A stretch of 64,000 nt of DNA from Rothia sp. ZJ932 (GTDB lineage Bacteria; Actinomycetota; Actinomycetes; Actinomycetales; Micrococcaceae), in the NCBI RefSeq assembly GCF_016924835.1, contig NZ_CP070480.1:1798001-1862000 (forward strand). The letters run 5' to 3'. Under the pieces are notes generated by a model. The model was not told the DNA's origin. It saw nothing but the letters and a program-made list of their open reading frames with translations, and ran no database searches. Shown piece by piece: positions 18,281-25,987 of this stretch (position 1 is the stretch's first letter; each line of letters begins with the position of its first letter). Made by a program: the position numbers and the translations under genes.

Positions 18281-18556
18281 CTAGTGAGACCGGGGCGATT
18301 CCTTGGGGTGAGCGCCCTGTTTTTCTTGTTCTTCACGCGCCAGTGCGTAGTCCATACGGTAGCGCAGACGGCGGGTACGGCAGGTCAGATCGAGACCCAG
18401 CAAGATAATCAGAACACCCAAAATCATAGTAACCAGCGCACCTGTAATGCCCGGAGAACCCAGGGGCGAGCCGTCAGCATTGTACTGCTGTATGCTAGGG
18501 GTCACGGTGGATAGGTCAGCAGCAAGAATCAGCGCTTCACTCAGCAAAACATTCAT
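18281..18556 (-). CDS. Small membrane protein downstream of mca (Rv1083-like position)
   Basis: A 91-residue protein with one confident membrane helix (about 40-58, ALVTMILGVLIILLGLDL), an N-terminal hydrophobic segment, and a basic, hydrophilic C-terminal half (RTRRLRYRMDYALAREEQEK). It starts nine bases after the mca stop and is thus probably in one operon with it. M. tuberculosis has a small membrane protein gene next to mca at the same place (Rv1083). I recognise no domain; function unknown. Confidence 0.7.
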   Translation of the reverse strand: MNVLLSEALILAADLSTVTPSIQQYNADGSPLGSPGITGALVTMILGVLIILLGLDLTCRTRRLRYRMDYALAREEQEKQGAHPKESPRSH

Positions 18557-18565
18557 AGTGACACC

Positions 18566-19534
18566 TTATCGTTCTTTGTAGTCAATGCCCGCAGCAAAGT
18601 CGGTTTCGGGCAGAGACGTTTCAACCCGTGACTCGATAAGAACGTAGTCATCGGTGGGCCATACTTCAGCAGTTTCCTCCGGGGTGAGGGCAAAGAATAG
18701 ATCCTTTGGTCCTACCTGTGTGGCGTGAGAAAGTAGAGCCTGATCTCGCTGGGCAAAGTAGTCCTTTGAAAGAATTCGAGTGGTGGTCTGGTGACGCGAA
18801 ACCGGGGCAGTGTGCCCCTCTGCATCTTGTTCTTGACGGCGCGCAATCCACTCAGCAAAAGGATTCTCGGTGCCCTTTGCTACCAGGTAGTCGTTAATAG
18901 CATTGAGGCGGTCAAGGTTGAACGCTCGGTCATAGTAGAGCTTCAGCGGTGCCCACGGCTCGCCCTCGTTCAGGTAGGCAGAGGCGTCCCCCGCTGCGTG
19001 AAAAGCCTCCACCGCCACACGGTGCGACATAATGTGATCGGGGTGGGGGTAACCGCCAATTTCATCGTAGGAAAGAATAACGTGCGGTTTGAATCTACGT
19101 ACCAAGCGCACCAACGGCGCGGACGCACGATCCAAGGGTTGGCTGGCAAAGCAACCAAAAGGCAACGGTGGCAGAGGATCACCTTCGGGTAAACCTGAAT
19201 CCATGAAACCAATCCACCGGTGTTCAATACCCAAAATATCTCGTGCCTGCGCCATCTCTGCACGGCGTACTGAGGGCAGGTAGCGATGGGCAGCGGGATT
19301 GGTGTCAGAAACCGCGGTGAGCACGTCCCCACGTTCGCCACCCGTCATGGAGGCAACCATGACGCGCGCACCTCGCGCAGCGTAGGCAGCCATCATCGCA
19401 GCGCCCTTTGACGACTCATCATCGGGATGAGCGTGTACAGCAAGAATGCGAAAACCGGTGTAATCATCGGCTAATTCTTGCAGCGCAGACTGCGGGTTTT
19501 CCGCATTGTTTGAGATTTTCCCAGCGTCACTCAC
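18566..19534 (-). CDS. mca: Mycothiol S-conjugate amidase
   Basis: A 322-residue zinc amidase of the MshB/Mca (PIG-L) family that cleaves mycothiol S-conjugates to release mercapturic acids for export in detoxification. The zinc-binding AVHAHPDDESSKGA motif, the TGGERGDVL segment and the HPDHIMSH motif are present. Its presence implies the cell makes mycothiol. The start is taken as GTG at 19534, preceded by GCGGAGAGC; the frame extends to 19603, but that part is not conserved in type. Mca is preferred over MshB because of the neighbouring DUF4307, greA and small membrane protein genes. Confidence 0.92.
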   Translation of the reverse strand: MSDAGKISNNAENPQSALQELADDYTGFRILAVHAHPDDESSKGAAMMAAYAARGARVMVASMTGGERGDVLTAVSDTNPAAHRYLPSVRRAEMAQARDILGIEHRWIGFMDSGLPEGDPLPPLPFGCFASQPLDRASAPLVRLVRRFKPHVILSYDEIGGYPHPDHIMSHRVAVEAFHAAGDASAYLNEGEPWAPLKLYYDRAFNLDRLNAINDYLVAKGTENPFAEWIARRQEQDAEGHTAPVSRHQTTTRILSKDYFAQRDQALLSHATQVGPKDLFFALTPEETAEVWPTDDYVLIESRVETSLPETDFAAGIDYKER

Positions 19535-19695
19535 GTTTGCTCTCCGCAGTTTTTCGATACAGTAGGTATTACCCGCTACGAGAAGTAACGGGGTAAACCG
19601 CACTCAATGGCAGTTATTGTGGTCTTTCTATTTTAGCGAATCAAGAGACCCGTTATTTTCTGGCGAAATATTTTACGTCTTATTTTGAGGTTTGT

Positions 19696-20100
19696 GTGAG
19701 CAACCAGATACTTTCAGATCGTTACGGGCAGAAATCGGCGCGTAAGCCCCTGCCCACCCGTTTTTGGGCCATTCTTAGCGCTGTTCTCATCGCTGGTGCA
19801 GTGGTATGGGGCATTTGGGTTCAAACAGCACAAAGCGCAGCCGCCCCGGAGTTTAAAAATACCGGTTATGAACTCACCAGCGGGGACGAAGTGAGTGTCT
19901 CTTTTGAGATTGTCAAAGACCCTTCCACCACAGCAGTATGCACCCTGCAGGCACTTAATACAGCCAGCGCACCGGTGGGGTGGGATGAGGTAACTATAGG
20001 ACCGTCCGAGAACGGTGAACGCGTCACCGCCCACACCGCTCACCTGTTCATCACTTCCCCCGCCCACACCGCTGTCGTTGAGGCGTGCTGGAGCCTATAG
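19696..20100 (+). CDS. DUF4307 domain-containing membrane protein
   Basis: A 134-residue protein with a basic N-terminus (YGQKSARKPLPTRF), one transmembrane helix (about 26-46) and an extracytoplasmic DUF4307 beta-sandwich-like domain containing VSFEIVKDPSTTAVCTLQAL. The family is found next to mca across actinobacteria (Rv1081c position) and faces it divergently here. Function is unknown. Start GTG at 19696. Confidence 0.82.
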   Translation: MSNQILSDRYGQKSARKPLPTRFWAILSAVLIAGAVVWGIWVQTAQSAAAPEFKNTGYELTSGDEVSVSFEIVKDPSTTAVCTLQALNTASAPVGWDEVTIGPSENGERVTAHTAHLFITSPAHTAVVEACWSL

Positions 20101-20236
20101 ATTTCACACGACGTTCATGTCTCTGTAGTTCGCAAACCTAGAGCATACGCTGCGTACACTGATGATTTGTTCACGTCATGCTGCCGTATAGTTTCGTGTA
20201 TCGTCTGGACACGCCGTAGAATAAAACACAGATTTC

Positions 20237-20252
20237 ACCGGTATATACCGGT
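20237..20252. promoter_or_regulatory. Perfect 16-bp palindrome upstream of greA
   Basis: ACCGGTATATACCGGT is a perfect inverted repeat lying 28 bases upstream of the greA start codon, within the presumed leader or promoter. Its dyad symmetry and size fit a dimeric regulator's operator. The role is inferred; I know of no regulator for it. Confidence 0.4.
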
Positions 20253-20280
20253 CTTAATTGAGTGAAAGGAATTGTTCTCC

Positions 20281-20784
20281 ATGTCTGAAGAACAGCACGA
20301 AGGCGCCTGGCTAACCCAGGAAGCATACGACCGTCTCACCGAGGAGCTTGAGCGTATCTCTGGGCCCTACCGCCAGGAAATTATTGACCGTATTGCAGCG
20401 GCTCGCGACGAAGGCGACCTCAAAGAAAACGGTGGCTACCACGCTGCCCGCGAAGAACAGGGCAAGAACGAAGCCCGCATCAACCAGCTCAAGAAACTGC
20501 TCGAAAACGCTCAGGTGGGCGAATCAGTCAAGGACGACGGCATCGTTGAACCCGGCATGGTTGTTGAGGCAGAACTTGCCGGAAAAACCATGAAGTTCCT
20601 TCTCGGCTCACGCGAAGTAGCTGAGACCTTGGTTGGCGGCAGTGACCTCCAGGTCTTCTCAGAGAAATCCCCTATGGGCGCGGCTATCAACGGTCACAAG
20701 GCTGGCGACTCAGTCACCTATGAGGCACCCAATGGCAAAGAGATCACCGTCAAGATTATTGATGCCAAGCCTTTCCAGGGCTAA
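20281..20784 (+). CDS. greA: Transcription elongation factor GreA
   Basis: A 167-residue factor that binds the RNA polymerase secondary channel and stimulates cleavage of backtracked RNA. The N-terminal coiled coil with DRIAAARDEGDLKENGGYHA carries the acidic tip (Asp/Glu) needed for cleavage, and the C-terminal FKBP-like domain ends with PNGKEITVKI. Start ATG 20281 is preceded by GAAAGGA; the in-frame TTG at 20272 is too near that site. The gene has its own terminator at 20808-20844. Confidence 0.95.
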   Translation: MSEEQHEGAWLTQEAYDRLTEELERISGPYRQEIIDRIAAARDEGDLKENGGYHAAREEQGKNEARINQLKKLLENAQVGESVKDDGIVEPGMVVEAELAGKTMKFLLGSREVAETLVGGSDLQVFSEKSPMGAAINGHKAGDSVTYEAPNGKEITVKIIDAKPFQG

Positions 20785-20807
20785 TTTCCAACCAGCACCT
20801 TTAAACT

Positions 20808-20844
20808 AAAAGTGAGGGTACGCGTCCTGCGTCCCCTCACTTTT
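20808..20844. terminator. Terminator between greA and ilvA
   Basis: An 11-bp stem (AAAAGTGAGGG with CCCTCACTTTT) is followed by a T run on the plus strand; the A run on the other side also gives T residues for the convergent ilvA transcript. Confidence 0.8.
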
Positions 20845-20862
20845 TACATATGGGCTTTTATT

Positions 20863-22119
20863 TTAATAGACCACGATCGGTTCATAGCCATCTGCGCGCA
20901 GAGCTTCAAGCACCTCTTCGCAGTGTTCATGCCCCTTGGTTTCCATGTCGATAGTAATGAACACTTCGCCCATAGAGAGAGCACCGGACGCACCAGTGTA
21001 ATTAACACCGGTAACGTTAGCTGAGTTCTGGGAGATAATTGATGAGATAGTGGTTAGCTCACCTGGGCGGTCAGTGAGCATCAGACGCACCGTGAGGTAG
21101 CGTCCAGCCGCTGATAGACCGCGCTGAATCACCTTAAGCATCAGCATGGGATCAATGTTTCCGCCCGAAAGCACACAAACAGTCGTGCCCAAATCACCGT
21201 ACTTCTCACTGGTTGCAGGGCTCATCACCGCTGCTACCGGCACAGAACCGGCAGGCTCTACCACCAGTTTGTTGCGCTCTAGTAAGAAGATGAGAGCGCG
21301 GGCTATGTCATCTTCAGAAACCGTGTGTACGTCATCGACCAGCTCTTTGATAATGTCAAAGGGCAGCTGACCGGGACGCCCCACGGCGATACCGTCTGCA
21401 ATGGTAGATACCTTTTTCAGTGGCACCAGCGCGTCCGCCGCCAAGGAGGGTGGGTACGCCGCAGCGTGCTCAGCCTGAACACCGATAATGCGGATCTTTT
21501 TGCCCAGCTCTTTTTCTTTAGCGCGCACGGCGACAGCCAAACCGGCTAGCAGTCCACCGCCACCAACACCCGCAAAAATGGTATCGACATCGGGTACCTG
21601 CTCTAAAATTTCAATCCCCAGTGTGCCCTGACCAGCAATGATGTCAGCGTTATCAAAGGGGTGTACAAACACCGCGCCGGTTTCATCGGCAAAACGCTTT
21701 GCCTCTGCTAAAGCCTCATCAACCGTCTTGCCAAAGAGAACAACCTCTGCACCGTGGTCACGGGTTGCTGCAATCTTAGGTAGTGCCGCGCCCTGAGGCA
21801 TATAGATACGAGCCTTAATACCGAGCTTCGACGCCGCCAAAGCAACCCCCTGAGCGTGATTACCTGCCGAAGCAGCCACCACGCCCCGCGCCTTTTCAGC
21901 ATCGGAGAGCTTCGCCATGCGAACATAAGCGCCGCGCACCTTAAAAGAACCCGAACGCTGCAAGTTCTCAGCCTTGAAGAAAACCGGTGAACCAACCTTG
22001 TTTTCTAAAGCACGTGAATGAGCAACCGGAGTGCGCTCAATAACGCCCTCCAACAGCTCATGTGCGCTTTCAATATCAGCCAGAGTCACCGGCAAATCTT
22101 CACGTGTGCTCACAGACAT
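20863..22119 (-). CDS. ilvA: Threonine ammonia-lyase with C-terminal ACT domain
   Basis: A 418-residue PLP enzyme deaminating threonine to 2-oxobutyrate, the first step to isoleucine. The PLP lysine lies in SGSFKVRGAY, the glycine-rich phosphate loop in AGVGGGGLLAGL, and a single ACT-like regulatory domain occupies about residues 340-418. This single-ACT layout resembles the TdcB/short IlvA class rather than E. coli IlvA with two domains, so a biosynthetic or catabolic role cannot be settled from the sequence. It converges on greA. Confidence 0.92.
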   Translation of the reverse strand: MSVSTREDLPVTLADIESAHELLEGVIERTPVAHSRALENKVGSPVFFKAENLQRSGSFKVRGAYVRMAKLSDAEKARGVVAASAGNHAQGVALAASKLGIKARIYMPQGAALPKIAATRDHGAEVVLFGKTVDEALAEAKRFADETGAVFVHPFDNADIIAGQGTLGIEILEQVPDVDTIFAGVGGGGLLAGLAVAVRAKEKELGKKIRIIGVQAEHAAAYPPSLAADALVPLKKVSTIADGIAVGRPGQLPFDIIKELVDDVHTVSEDDIARALIFLLERNKLVVEPAGSVPVAAVMSPATSEKYGDLGTTVCVLSGGNIDPMLMLKVIQRGLSAAGRYLTVRLMLTDRPGELTTISSIISQNSANVTGVNYTGASGALSMGEVFITIDMETKGHEHCEEVLEALRADGYEPIVVY

Positions 22120-22169
22120 TAGCTCCTCAGCATAAAAATCGTCAACCTATCTTTAGTGTAATGCTGCGC

Positions 22170-23417
22170 TTAAGCCTCAGTAGCCGTCATCTCAGCATCT
22201 GATTCACGCTTACGGTTCATACGTTCTTTAACCTTCTCAGCAATTGCTTTCTTTTTCTTACGTTCAATCTCGTGAGGGTACAAGAACTCGCTCCTGCGGA
22301 TCTCCTCATCAATTTCCCACTCGCGGTTAGCAAGGTAGCGCACCACGGTGTTGATCATTGCGAGTAGCGGCACCGCAAAGAGAGCGCCGGTGATGCCGAA
22401 GAGGATGCTGCCGCCAGCCACAGCAATAATGACTGCCAGCGGATGCAAAGAAACAGCTTTACCCATCACCAGGGGCTGCAGAATGTTAGATTCAACCTGC
22501 TGAACCAACAGCACCATACCGAACATGATAATCGCGTTAACCGGGCCGTTAGCCACCAGCGCAAGCAGAACTGCGACAGCTCCACTGGCAAGAGCACCTA
22601 CCACAGGAATAAAGGAGCTCAAGAATACGAGAACGCCCAGGGGGAAGGAGAGGGGCACACCCAAGAAGAAAGCTGCAAGACCAATGCCCACCGCATCCAC
22701 GAAGGCAACGAATACCTGAACACGAACGTAGGAAACCATGGACTTCCAGCCACGGCGGCCAGCACCGTTCACCGCGCGTCGTGCGGCACGGGGGAACAAA
22801 CCTACCAGGAACAGCCAAATCTTCTCGCCTTCCATCAAGAAAAAGATAAGGGTGAACAGGCAGATCGCCATGCCTGTAGCGAAGTTTGAGGCGGTGGAAC
22901 CCACGTTGGCTACACCGGTGAAGATAGTGTCAGCGTTATCTTTGAGGGTGTTAAGCCCGTCAGATGCCATTTTGTCGAATTGGGCGGCACCCACGTTAAT
23001 GGGCAAATCCTGCAGCAGTACGATTAGCTGCTGGTAGCCCTTCATTGCTTGGTCAGCCAGATTGCTGAAACCTGAAATCATCTGCTGCCCTACCAAAGTC
23101 AGCAAACCGACAATAGTTGCAATAAAACCAATTTCGGTGATAGCAGTTGCCAGACCGGGGATAACACCGTATTTACGGAGGATAAACACTACGGGCGACA
23201 ACAAACCGGCAAGCAGAGCCGCCACCATCACTGAAACAACAATGAGGCTCACGCTCCCCAGCATCTTTGACAGACCCCACGCAACCACTGCAACAACAAT
23301 AAGGCGCCACGACCACGATGCCGCAATTTGTAAGGCAAAAGGTACCTCGCGGCTGGTTGAGTCACTGTCTTGCACCGAGGCTGCCAGCGGCTGGTTCTCT
23401 ACGCTTTTTTCAATCAT
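22170..23417 (-). CDS. AI-2E family transporter (PerM/TqsA type)
   Basis: A 415-residue polytopic membrane protein of PF01594. Hydrophobic blocks lie near residues 30-90 and 170-360, separated by an amphipathic segment with QQLIVLLQDLPI. The conserved VESNILQPLVMGKAVSLHPL motif is clear. Members export diverse small solutes or ions; the AI-2 label comes from E. coli TqsA and should not be read as the substrate here. The C-terminus is long and strongly basic (RKKKKAIAEKVKERMNRKRE). It precedes ilvA on the same strand by 50 bases. Confidence 0.88.
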   Translation of the reverse strand: MIEKSVENQPLAASVQDSDSTSREVPFALQIAASWSWRLIVVAVVAWGLSKMLGSVSLIVVSVMVAALLAGLLSPVVFILRKYGVIPGLATAITEIGFIATIVGLLTLVGQQMISGFSNLADQAMKGYQQLIVLLQDLPINVGAAQFDKMASDGLNTLKDNADTIFTGVANVGSTASNFATGMAICLFTLIFFLMEGEKIWLFLVGLFPRAARRAVNGAGRRGWKSMVSYVRVQVFVAFVDAVGIGLAAFFLGVPLSFPLGVLVFLSSFIPVVGALASGAVAVLLALVANGPVNAIIMFGMVLLVQQVESNILQPLVMGKAVSLHPLAVIIAVAGGSILFGITGALFAVPLLAMINTVVRYLANREWEIDEEIRRSEFLYPHEIERKKKKAIAEKVKERMNRKRESDAEMTATEA

Positions 23418-23561
23418 TGTTCAATAATCGCACACCTTGGCTAACTCATAACCACTCCGCAGGAGCTAATTCTCTTCGTTCTTCACCACATTTACCAGCC
23501 CCGGCACTCCGGTTGCTCTTGGCGTCCTTCTGCTGAGTAAGCAGTGGGAGCAGCAATATAC

Positions 23562-23606
23562 AAAAAGCGTCGGTCTCTTTCACACGTGAAAGAGACCGAC
23601 GCTTTT
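23562..23606 (-). terminator. Strong terminator after the Bax1 family gene
   Basis: A perfect stem of about 21 bp (AAAAGCGTCGGTCTCTTTCAC with its inverse, two-base loop CA) lies 24 bases after the stop codon of the gene at 23630-24517 and is followed on the minus strand by TTTTTG. Confidence 0.9.
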
Positions 23607-23629
23607 ATGCACCGAAGAATACAGTCTAT

Positions 23630-24517
23630 TTAATTATCTGCAATCTGACGCAGGAAGCTCAGTACACGAAGAATCTCAATGTACAACCAGACCAAAGACG
23701 CGGTCAGTGCAAACGCCAAGCGCCAGGACTCGCTCTTGGGCGCACCTGCATTAACCATCTCAGTCACGTTGGTGTAATCCTGCAAAAGTGAGTAGGACGC
23801 CAGCAATACCGCAAAGAGGGCAATAGCCAAACCAACGTAAGGATTAGCGCCGTAAAGGCTGACTTGGAAGACAAAGGTGCTCACCAGGTTGATGAGCAAG
23901 AAAACCAGGTAGGCAGAAGCCGCAATCATGAAGAACTTGTTGAGCTTGGGGGTAGTGCGCAGCTTCTTGTTAGCAAAAAGTACCAAGATGGTACCGGCTA
24001 CCACAACAGTTCCGCCCACAGCCTGAACCACAATACCGGGGTAGGCATAGTCAAAAAGACGAGAAACACCGCCCAGGAAGAGACCCTGCATCAGCGAATA
24101 GGTCACGATGAGAGCCGGTGAGACCTTTTTCTTAAAGGCGTTCACCAGACCCAGAACGATGCCGCCCACCAAACCGAGGTACATCAATATAGGAATGAAC
24201 CAGGCAACTGCACCAGCGGCAACCACTACAGCAAGGTTAATGCCGGTCTTGCGCACAACGTCGTCCATAGTGACGCGTCCTGCTTCAAGATTGCTTGCAG
24301 CGGGAGCCTTGTACATCTGGTTCAACTGCTCAGCATTAGGCTGCTGGTAAGTGTTCTGAGCATACGGATTCTGGCCGTACTGGGGGGCGCCGTAAGCGTT
24401 GCCGTATGACTGCTGACCGTACTGAGCGGTTGAAGTACCGCCCGCACCGAACTGGCCAAAACGGGGATCGCCTTTATGCTGGTTGCCCATTGAAGTAATG
24501 AGGGGGTTACCTGCCAC
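23630..24517 (-). CDS. Bax inhibitor-1/YccA family membrane protein
   Basis: A 295-residue protein of the actinobacterial BaxI_1 group (PF12811). The first 75 residues are Gly/Gln/Tyr/Asn-rich (repeated YGQ, YGN and PQYGQNPY units) and probably disordered; seven hydrophobic helices follow from about residue 92. The final conserved region is SWRLAFALTASLVWLYIEIL followed by RVLSFLRQ. Family members act as calcium-leak or stress-modulating membrane proteins in some organisms; no role is established in this group. The gene is monocistronic between terminator and promoter gaps. Confidence 0.88.
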   Translation of the reverse strand: MAGNPLITSMGNQHKGDPRFGQFGAGGTSTAQYGQQSYGNAYGAPQYGQNPYAQNTYQQPNAEQLNQMYKAPAASNLEAGRVTMDDVVRKTGINLAVVVAAGAVAWFIPILMYLGLVGGIVLGLVNAFKKKVSPALIVTYSLMQGLFLGGVSRLFDYAYPGIVVQAVGGTVVVAGTILVLFANKKLRTTPKLNKFFMIAASAYLVFLLINLVSTFVFQVSLYGANPYVGLAIALFAVLLASYSLLQDYTNVTEMVNAGAPKSESWRLAFALTASLVWLYIEILRVLSFLRQIADN

Positions 24518-24603
24518 AGGTGCCTCCTAGGTCGTGTTCTTGAATTGCTCTTACCTACCCTACCGAATTTTTACGGTCAAAGAGTGTGATTTTGCTGAAG
24601 GCG

Positions 24604-25491
24604 TTATGAGAGATGCTTAGCTGAAATGCCAAGAATTTCCTCGAGATAATCAAGCACACCGCCATCATTATTATTACCAATCACTAGGTCAGCTGAGGCT
24701 TTGAGTGCAGGGGATGCGTTGTCCATAGCGATGCCAGTACCCACATAGCTCAGCATCTCAGCATCATTAGCAGCATCACCGAAAGCAATCATTTCCTCAG
24801 GTTTGATGTTCTGCTGCTCCCCCAGCCACTTCAGAGCACTGCCCTTATTAACCCCGCGGGAAATCAAATCGATCGCCCCAAACCCAGAGGTCACCGGAAC
24901 AACATTTGATGGCAACCGATTAATCAGCTCGGCGAGAATCTGGTCAGTTTCACGGCGCCGGGTTTGCAAGGCAAACTTAACCACGGTCTCATCGCGAAGG
25001 TCAGCGTAATCGTCAATAGGGCGGACGGTGGGGTACCAGCGGCTAATAAAGGTCAGAGGATCAACCTGCTTATCGTAGTCAGCCCCCAAGAAATCCATGT
25101 GGTCCCTTATTAACCGAGCAATCGGTTCGGCGCGGTGGGTTGGCATATAAGCGTGCTGGTGACCAGAGATAATAACGCCGATCGCTGGGAACTCATCGAG
25201 CACAGCCAATGTCTGCTGGATGGTTTTATCCGAAAATCCTGAGATAAGAATATCTTTTTCTTGGTCAGCGATATATGCCCCATTTTCAGCAATGTATGTC
25301 AGAGGACGCGCGCGGTACCCTTCCAGGTAATGATGCAGTTTAGGTAGCTGGTTGCCCGATGCAACCACAAAATGAATGCCCTGTTCTTCCATCGCGTCCA
25401 TGATGCGATTGAAACGTTCAGTATCAAATGCTTTATCAGTGTCTCGCAGTAGTGTGCCGTCCATATCGGTGGCAATAAGTTTCAGGCTCAT
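24604..25491 (-). CDS. Cof-type HAD-superfamily phosphatase
   Basis: A 295-residue HAD hydrolase of the Cof/YidA subgroup. Motif I is IATDMDGTLL with the nucleophile Asp, motif II the ASGNQ serine region, motif III the conserved Lys in GVNKGSALKWL, and motif IV GDAANDAEML. A C2B-type cap lies between. Such enzymes dephosphorylate sugar phosphates, FMN or PLP with wide specificity, so no substrate can be named. It lies alone, followed upstream by the repeat-bearing gap and tRNA. Confidence 0.9.
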   Translation of the reverse strand: MSLKLIATDMDGTLLRDTDKAFDTERFNRIMDAMEEQGIHFVVASGNQLPKLHHYLEGYRARPLTYIAENGAYIADQEKDILISGFSDKTIQQTLAVLDEFPAIGVIISGHQHAYMPTHRAEPIARLIRDHMDFLGADYDKQVDPLTFISRWYPTVRPIDDYADLRDETVVKFALQTRRRETDQILAELINRLPSNVVPVTSGFGAIDLISRGVNKGSALKWLGEQQNIKPEEMIAFGDAANDAEMLSYVGTGIAMDNASPALKASADLVIGNNNDGGVLDYLEEILGISAKHLS

Positions 25492-25645
25492 GGAGGCTTC
25501 TTTCTGTATACGGGTTCTTGTACAACTCTAGCCTTCCTATTGTAAGTAGGCTCTGTATGACGAATCAGCTCGTACTGAAACTTTGCACTGACTATTACCC
25601 CCAATGTTTACGCAGATGCTGGGGTATTGTGCCTCTCCCCGTCCC

Positions 25646-25727
25646 AGTGACCACCTTCTACTCACAGTGACCGTACTCTGCCCAAGTGACCACGTTTATC
25701 GCGGTCACCTGAACATAGCTTGGTCAC
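25646..25727. repeat. Cluster of short GTGACC direct and inverted repeats
   Basis: AGTGACC occurs at 25646, 25666 and 25685, spaced 20 and 19 bases, and its inverse GGTCAC at 25703 and 25722, also 19 bases apart. The stretch lies in a 347-base non-coding gap between the HAD gene and the tRNA; nothing else in the gap looks coding. It could be a remnant of a transposon end or a binding-site array; both are guesses. Confidence 0.6.
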
Positions 25728-25799
25728 CCAAGCCACCGAGTATGGATTGAATCCTCGCTCAGAGGAGCGAGCCCACGATCGCACCCACTGCGGGATACG

Positions 25800-25834
25800 A
25801 AAAAACCACCAACGCGTAAGCATTGGTGGTTTTT
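25800..25834 (-). terminator. Terminator of the tRNA gene
   Basis: A 12-bp perfect stem (AAAAACCACCAA with TTGGTGGTTTTT) sits directly downstream of the tRNA on the minus strand and ends in T residues. Confidence 0.85.
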
Positions 25835-25838
25835 GAAG

Positions 25839-25912
25839 TGCCCCCAGTGGGACTCGAACCCACACTTGGCAGATTTTAAGTCTGCTGCCTCTGCCAATTG
25901 GGCTATAGGGGC
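25839..25912 (-). tRNA. tRNA-Leu(UAA)-like, short variable arm
   Basis: The minus strand folds into a 74-nt cloverleaf: acceptor GCCCCTA with TGGGGGC (one U-G pair), D arm with GG in the loop, anticodon arm GCAGA-CTTAAAA-TCTGC, variable region CAAGT, and T arm GTGGG-TTCGAGT-CCCAC, with A as discriminator. The anticodon is UAA (genomic 25876-25878), which reads UUA leucine codons. CCA is not encoded. The variable region is only five bases, whereas bacterial leucine tRNAs normally have a long arm. Identity as a leucine tRNA therefore rests on the anticodon alone. Confidence 0.85.
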
Positions 25913-25987
25913 TTAGCTGGTATCTGCTGATAAAAACAGACACTAGCTATTTATACCAGAGCTTGGGGTTAGACCCCAAAACCGTGG

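Noticed and set aside
20150-20200. Possible -35/-10 boxes (TTGTTC and TATAGT) ahead of greA
   Set aside because: The spacer is only 14 bases, too short for a normal sigma-70-type promoter.
22443-22889. Plus-strand frame of 148 codons inside the AI-2E family gene
   Set aside because: Gln/His/Asn-rich shadow of a clear membrane protein gene on the other strand.
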